A stretch of 64,000 nucleotides of DNA from Sphaeramia orbicularis. Lineage: Eukaryota > Chordata > Actinopteri > Kurtiformes > Apogonidae. A model generated the notes under the pieces. That model had not been told where the DNA came from. It did no database searches and worked only from the letters and a program-made list of their open reading frames with translations. The stretch lies in NCBI RefSeq assembly GCF_902148855.1, contig NC_043972.1, forward strand, positions 36,401,496 through 36,465,495. Direction: 5' to 3'. The position numbers and the translations under genes were made by a program. Shown piece by piece: positions 59,319-64,000 of the stretch. Within the stretch, counting starts at the first letter, position 1. Each line of letters starts with the position of its first letter.

Positions 59319-61201
59319 GTCGACTCTTCACTTCTTCTGGGACCAAAGAGAAGGAGAGTGGTTGGTGAGAGTCGCTTGTACCTGCATATGTGCACACTCA
59401 CAACCATAAGCACAATGGGGTTTTTATGTCGAATCCTACACTGAAAGTCTGTTCTGCTCTACTTTTTTCACCTAAATGGTAGATGTCACTTTTATTCTCA
59501 GTCATATGCTTGCTCTACTTTATGACACTGACGTCCTTCCATTCAACATTAAAATTATCACTTTCACACACATTTAGAAAACAAACCCTCCAACTCCCCA
59601 CCTCTCCTCCCTCTATGCCTCTCTCTAACAATCCTCCTCCTATCCAGCCCTGTCTGTGTCCGAAAAGGAAAGCAGGTAAACACTTACTCTTCACAGCTGC
59701 CTCTGAGAACAACTGACACTCGCTGAGACGCTCACACTCGATAAGTCTATAAGTCTCCCCTCCTCTCTGTCGTTCTCTCTCACTCTCCCCTTCCTTCCTT
59801 TTAGCGTCTCCTTTCACAAAATAGTGAAAGCAAGACAGGAACAAAAATAGCTGACAGCCCGGAATTCCTCCAACAGACAACCTCTTTTTTTTTTTAAAGA
59901 GGACCACAAAAAAAATGAATTGAGCGGAGTAAGTTTAATGGGGTCTGATGCTCCATCGCTAAAGATTTGACTGACAGCTGCAGAAGAGATGGTTCACACT
60001 GTCACACTGAGCAGTGAAACATGAGTGAAAGCGCTGGTTCACCAATTCCAAAATGGGCAGAGATAAAAATACTAAAAAAAAAAATTAGTTTTTGTTCCTT
60101 CACAAACAAGCCCACACTGTTTCTCAGTCAGTTATTTGCAAAGCTTTTCCCCTCTGCCTGCCCACCTGTCTGCTACTACTGCCGTCTGTTTGCTCTGCAC
60201 TTCCAGGTGTGTGTGTGTGTGTGTGTGTGTGTGTCTGTGTGAATGCAACACACAAAGGTCAGACTCACAGAACACTTCCTTATTTGCAGTTCAACCTTCC
60301 CCCTCTATATATAAATATGTGTGCTAGTGTGTGAGAGCGGCTTTCAGCTGGTAAATCTTTTGCAACTATAAGTTTGCTTCATTATCATACAACTGCAACA
60401 GAAACTGTGAAACTGCATCTGAAGACTGGCATCATGCAGACTGCCTGTGTAACAGAAATGTGTGTAATATTATTTTTGTCATCATGTGAGTTATGAAAAG
60501 GCTTGCAAATGACACTAGTGTCACTTTCCCCATAGTGCAACACAAATCTACCTACTATTACACCATAGGGAAGGTGACCTGAGACCATAAAAATGACGTG
60601 TTCACCATATATCATTAACACACTGTTAGGAAATAAGAAACAATCCACATTTCACTTGCAAATCCTGTTTACCAGCTGTACATGGGGTTTGACAAGACAA
60701 GTTTTGAATTCATGTAAAGTCAGTTATTTTTCCAGCAATCTATGGTGTGAGCTGCACACTAGGTTTTGTTTAGAGTTGGCATAAATATGCAAAGACACAA
60801 AGTGACACTGATACTGTGTTGAAAGTTTGCTGTACACACATGCACAGTTCTGCAGGTGTCGTTGGTGGTGGTTAACGCCAGCTACTGCTCTCTGTGTCAT
60901 TGTACTCACAGATTCACAAGTTAACAGCTAAAGCTTTTTTGCCTAATACAAAGCACTGAAGCTTCACAAAAAACGGTATTGTGGTAGGATGATACACACC
61001 AAGTGTTTATATGCATATAATTTTCATTATTTCAAAGCACAATACACAATGGGCATCTAACTATGTAATTTAGGGTACTATGTACTATACTAAAGGTCAA
61101 AAATTTAAGATTTTGTTTCAATCCATATTCTTTTTAATTCTAGGTTCAAAATGCATGTGATTATCTTAAGATTCATCATTCAAATACTTCCCTGAAATAA
61201 C

Positions 61202-61241
<40 letters not shown>

Positions 61242-62157
61242 TACTTGTCTGTAACTAACCACACTTAGATAATAGCTGCTAGCTAATACAGTGAAATGCT
61301 AAGCTTTATATATGTCGTAACATAATTGTTGAAAGTAACTAGCTACAGTTAACCACTAACTAACCATTTGCCTATCTTCTATTGTAATTTAAGTTAAATT
61401 ATAAGCAACAGTTTAGGCTAAATAGTTTTCTAGTAAACGTCAAAAGTATTAGAAATGTAGGTTTGAAATGGGAATGATTAGACTGGAGATTTGTATGTAA
61501 TTATTTCAACAAACAAATCATAGAAGATGCCAGTCTGTGGTCCCACCCACAGTAGCTACAGTTAGCTGTTAGCTAACGATTTATCTCTGTACCGTAATGG
61601 AAAGTGAACTTACATGTATAATATAGCAAACTTAAAGGGCTTCTACTAAGATTAAAACGAAATAGAAATTTAGGTTTGAATTGATCATGGTTAGACTGGT
61701 GATTAATTATGTAATTATTTCAACAAAGAACTTATTAAAAAATGATGACAATCTGTTGTTAAACCTAAATTAGTTAGCTATCATTAGGCATTAGTGGCTT
61801 GATAACTACTTACCTGCCAGGATAATGTAATGTCAAACTATAACATATGTAACCAACTTAATAGTGTGTTATTAGATTTTATATGAGGCTATATTAGCAC
61901 ATTTTTCTAACAGATTTAACACTTTAGAATTAATAACAATTTTTGACAGCGAAGATGCTACAAATTAAGATAGTAATTGGTATTTAACAGAGGTTACCCA
62001 TGTTGTGAGTCCAGGGAGCATGGACACTACAGTTCTACAGAGCTTTAGACCACAGCAACACGGCAGAGAAGTCTTAGTACTACTCCACCAGTAACTAAGT
62101 GCAGCAATTTCAAGAAGTTGTGGAAAAGCTCCATTAATAGCAAATCTCTGTTGGTTA

Positions 62158-62219
<62 letters not shown>

Positions 62220-62402
62220 TTACAAGTTTTTAACAAAAAGTGTGATTTTTTTAAGTGTCAGAAAAATAGCAGTTACAGAGATGGAGAACAAATAGAGTAA
62301 CACTGAAAAGGAGAGTAGAGAAGACTTCACACTGACAAAAACTGGGGTTAAAAAGTACAAAAGTTGACAAACATCAGAAAAAATGTAGAGCAATAAACTT
62401 AC
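59319..62402. other. ptpn6 upstream region, no gene recognised
   Basis: It holds the likely ptpn6 promoter and 5' UTR, microsatellites (GT at 60207-60234, ATA at 61198-61241, CA at 62160-62218) and otherwise AT-rich unique-looking DNA. No exon of another gene is recognised. Confidence 0.5.
62160..62218. repeat. (CA)n microsatellite
   Basis: About 58 bp of perfect CA repeats, some 190 bp from the candidate alternative ptpn6 first exon. Confidence 0.95.
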
Positions 62403-62413
62403 CCACAAGACAT
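62403..62413 (-). CDS. ptpn6: Candidate alternative first coding exon of ptpn6
   Basis: On the minus strand the 11 bases ATG TCT TGT GG are followed at once by a consensus donor GTAAGT. The exon would end with two bases of a codon, the same phase as the main exon 1 (59311-59318), so it would splice to exon 2 and give MSCG before WFHRDITG. Human PTPN6 has an alternative first exon of similar kind (MLSRG in place of MVR). There is no transcript evidence, and such a short match can arise by chance. Confidence 0.35.
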
Positions 62414-63141
62414 GGTGTGAAGTTAGTTGATGTTGATGTCAGAAATGATGCAGTGTGTCTTTGCCTCCAGACACAGTATAAGTCCGGTTACATCAGCAGC
62501 CTGTTCACCTCTTGGTTCTTTCCAGCTTTCTCTGTGTTCCTCACTTAGACCCAACCTTGTTCCTGTTCAGCCTCCAACTTTGTTTCATGATCAGATATCA
62601 GGCTTCATTACCAGCCAGGCTGATCCTCCCACCCTACAATTTACTCCAATTTTCTTAATTACTCAACTATCTACTAGAGAAAATATGCCTGTTCCTGTCT
62701 CCTTCCCTACTCTTCCTCTCACAACCTTTCCAGTGTGTTTCTCCTGCTGATTTTCCACATCTCTTGGCGAATCAACATTTGCTTCCATGTAAATTTTACC
62801 TTGTGTTTTGAAGCCTGCATGCAAAGCACATTATTCTGTTCATGCCAGTCATTTGTTTTTCAGTTACACTTTCCAAAGTCATTACCAATGCAGAGAATAA
62901 GCCGTGGAATTCACCTATGATCTGGGCACATTTTGCTCTTAATATTGTAGGGCCTCATTGGTGAAAGAAGATTTTGCTTATAATTTCTGGAGATCACAAG
63001 AGTTCAGCCCTACTGTAACAGCTGCCCTAAACAAAATTACACCTTTGTGTACCAGCAGTTTTTGGTTTCCCAATAGTTTTTCTGGATATGTATATATTTT
63101 CACTTAAAAATTAATACAGACACACATACTTACATATATTA

Positions 63142-63145
<4 letters not shown>

Positions 63146-63187
<42 letters not shown>
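63146..63187. repeat. Poly-A plus (TA)n low-complexity tract
   Basis: A run of A joined to about 14 TA units, directly beside the mariner-type MITE at 63198. Confidence 0.9.
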
Positions 63188-63196
<9 letters not shown>

Positions 63197-63197
63197 A

Positions 63198-63420
63198 CAG
63201 GGTGTCCCATAAGTCTCCATACATAGGAAAAATAAACATTTCTTGACATAAACCATTTTTATTTATATAATATGCTCTATATGACTGCCATTTTGCCGGG
63301 AACACATTTCAATGCGTGTCCTCCATTGCTGAAGAACTATAAAGAAGAAATACATGTTAGAACCATATATGTATGGAATGTATTATGTCTCCTATGTATG
63401 GAGACTTATGTGACACCCTC
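63198..63420. mobile_element. mariner-type MITE
   Basis: The left end CAGGGTGTCCCATAAGTCTC, continuing CATACATAG, is an inverted match of the right end CTATGTATGGAGACTTATGT GACACCCTC, about 27 of 29 bases. TA follows the right end. It is 223 bp with no coding capacity. Confidence 0.87.
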
Positions 63421-63426
63421 TAAATA

Positions 63427-63429
63427 CAT

Positions 63430-63460
<31 letters not shown>

Positions 63461-63478
63461 CACACACACACACACAAA
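63427..63478. repeat. (CA)n microsatellite
   Basis: About 50 bp of CA with one CG interruption, immediately after the mariner-type MITE. A further CA tract lies at 63941-63964. Confidence 0.95.
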
Positions 63479-63489
63479 CCTTAAAGAAC

Positions 63490-63900
63490 TGTCAACCTTT
63501 TATTGTGGTCCATACAAACAAACAGCAATGATAAAAACAAGGTGATAATAATTACAATAATGTAAAATAATATAACAGACATTAAGAAATTAAATAAACT
63601 TAAGATTGCCATCATTGTCAAAATCTTCCTGTGCACCTAAAAGCAGTGGAGATATCGTTCATCTTTATTTCTGCAAACACAGGAGAGTTTCCAGGGAGAA
63701 AATCTGTGGTGCAGTGAGGAATGTCGAGGTGTTTGTTGGGGGGTGGGGGGTGGGCACTGACAGATCTCACTTGATAAACCAGGTGGGATGGAGGCAAGGA
63801 CGCAGGAAGAGGTAATAAGAAGTTCGACTGACTGGTAGAAAAGTGACAGTAACAGTCTCTCAGTGTCAGGGGCATTTTTTCTGCAGTAGAGACGCACATC
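63490..63900 (-). other. Possible 3' UTR of a minus-strand gene beyond the right edge
   Basis: AATAAAA on the minus strand near 63500 and less repetitive sequence to its right are compatible with a 3' UTR. No coding similarity is recognised, so this is only a suggestion. Confidence 0.2.
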
Positions 63901-64000
63901 TATATGCCCTGTGTTCTTTTACACACATACTGGAAAACAACCACACACACACACACACACACACTCTCTCCACACACATCTACAGGTGAGGACATCAACG

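Noticed and set aside
62427-62750. Plus-strand 107-codon open frame upstream of ptpn6
   Set aside because: It has a Ser/Pro/Thr-rich composition with no recognisable domain, and no splice or homology support.
1-64000. tRNA, rRNA or microRNA genes, CRISPR arrays, retroviral or Polinton-type elements
   Set aside because: No cloverleaf, rRNA core, spaced identical repeats, LTR pair or capsid/envelope-like frame was recognised on reading both strands.

Overview
The window is vertebrate nuclear DNA, almost certainly from a ray-finned (teleost) fish. Genes are split by GT-AG introns, microsatellites are abundant, and there are many short fish-type DNA-transposon derivatives (piggyBac-, hAT-, Tc1/mariner-like) and truncated LINE 3' ends. 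I see nothing prokaryotic, no CRISPR array, and no retroviral or other capsid-bearing element.

Layout from left to right: the first two coding exons of tmem245 (minus; the gene runs off the left edge); c1r (minus, 13 coding exons, 705 codons); c1s (minus, 11 coding exons, 684 codons); a TNF-receptor-superfamily gene without a death domain, closest to CD40 (plus, 8 recognisable exons); rbp5, a cellular retinol-binding protein (minus, 4 exons, 137 codons); a 6 kb gene-poor stretch of repeats; ptpn6/SHP-1 (minus, 15 coding exons, 584 codons, about 17 kb); and about 4.7 kb to the right edge without a confident gene. Reading frames were followed through every splice junction by hand. For c1r, c1s, rbp5 and ptpn6 the exon lengths sum to multiples of three with consistent phases.

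The genes are mostly immune. C1r and C1s are the two protease subunits of the classical complement C1 complex (C1r activates C1s; C1s cleaves C4 and C2). The TNFR gene starts head-to-head with c1s and looks like a TRAF-coupled receptor. SHP-1 is a negative regulator of leukocyte receptors. C1R, C1S, RBP5 and PTPN6 are neighbours on human chromosome 12p13, so this is a conserved synteny block; tmem245 (human 9q31) marks a junction at the left.

No wholly new system is evident. The most notable points are: a Gly-to-Met change at the oxyanion-hole position of the C1s active-site motif; a C1r serine-protease domain spread over three exons, with Ser for the last Gly of GDSGG; a CD40-type TRAF6 motif at the extreme C-terminus of the TNFR gene and a frame-neutral transmembrane exon flanked by inverted transposon copies; a phase-compatible alternative first exon for ptpn6; an inverted pair of LINE tails bracketing ptpn6 exons 10-14; and four copies of a TTAA-flanked piggyBac-like MITE.
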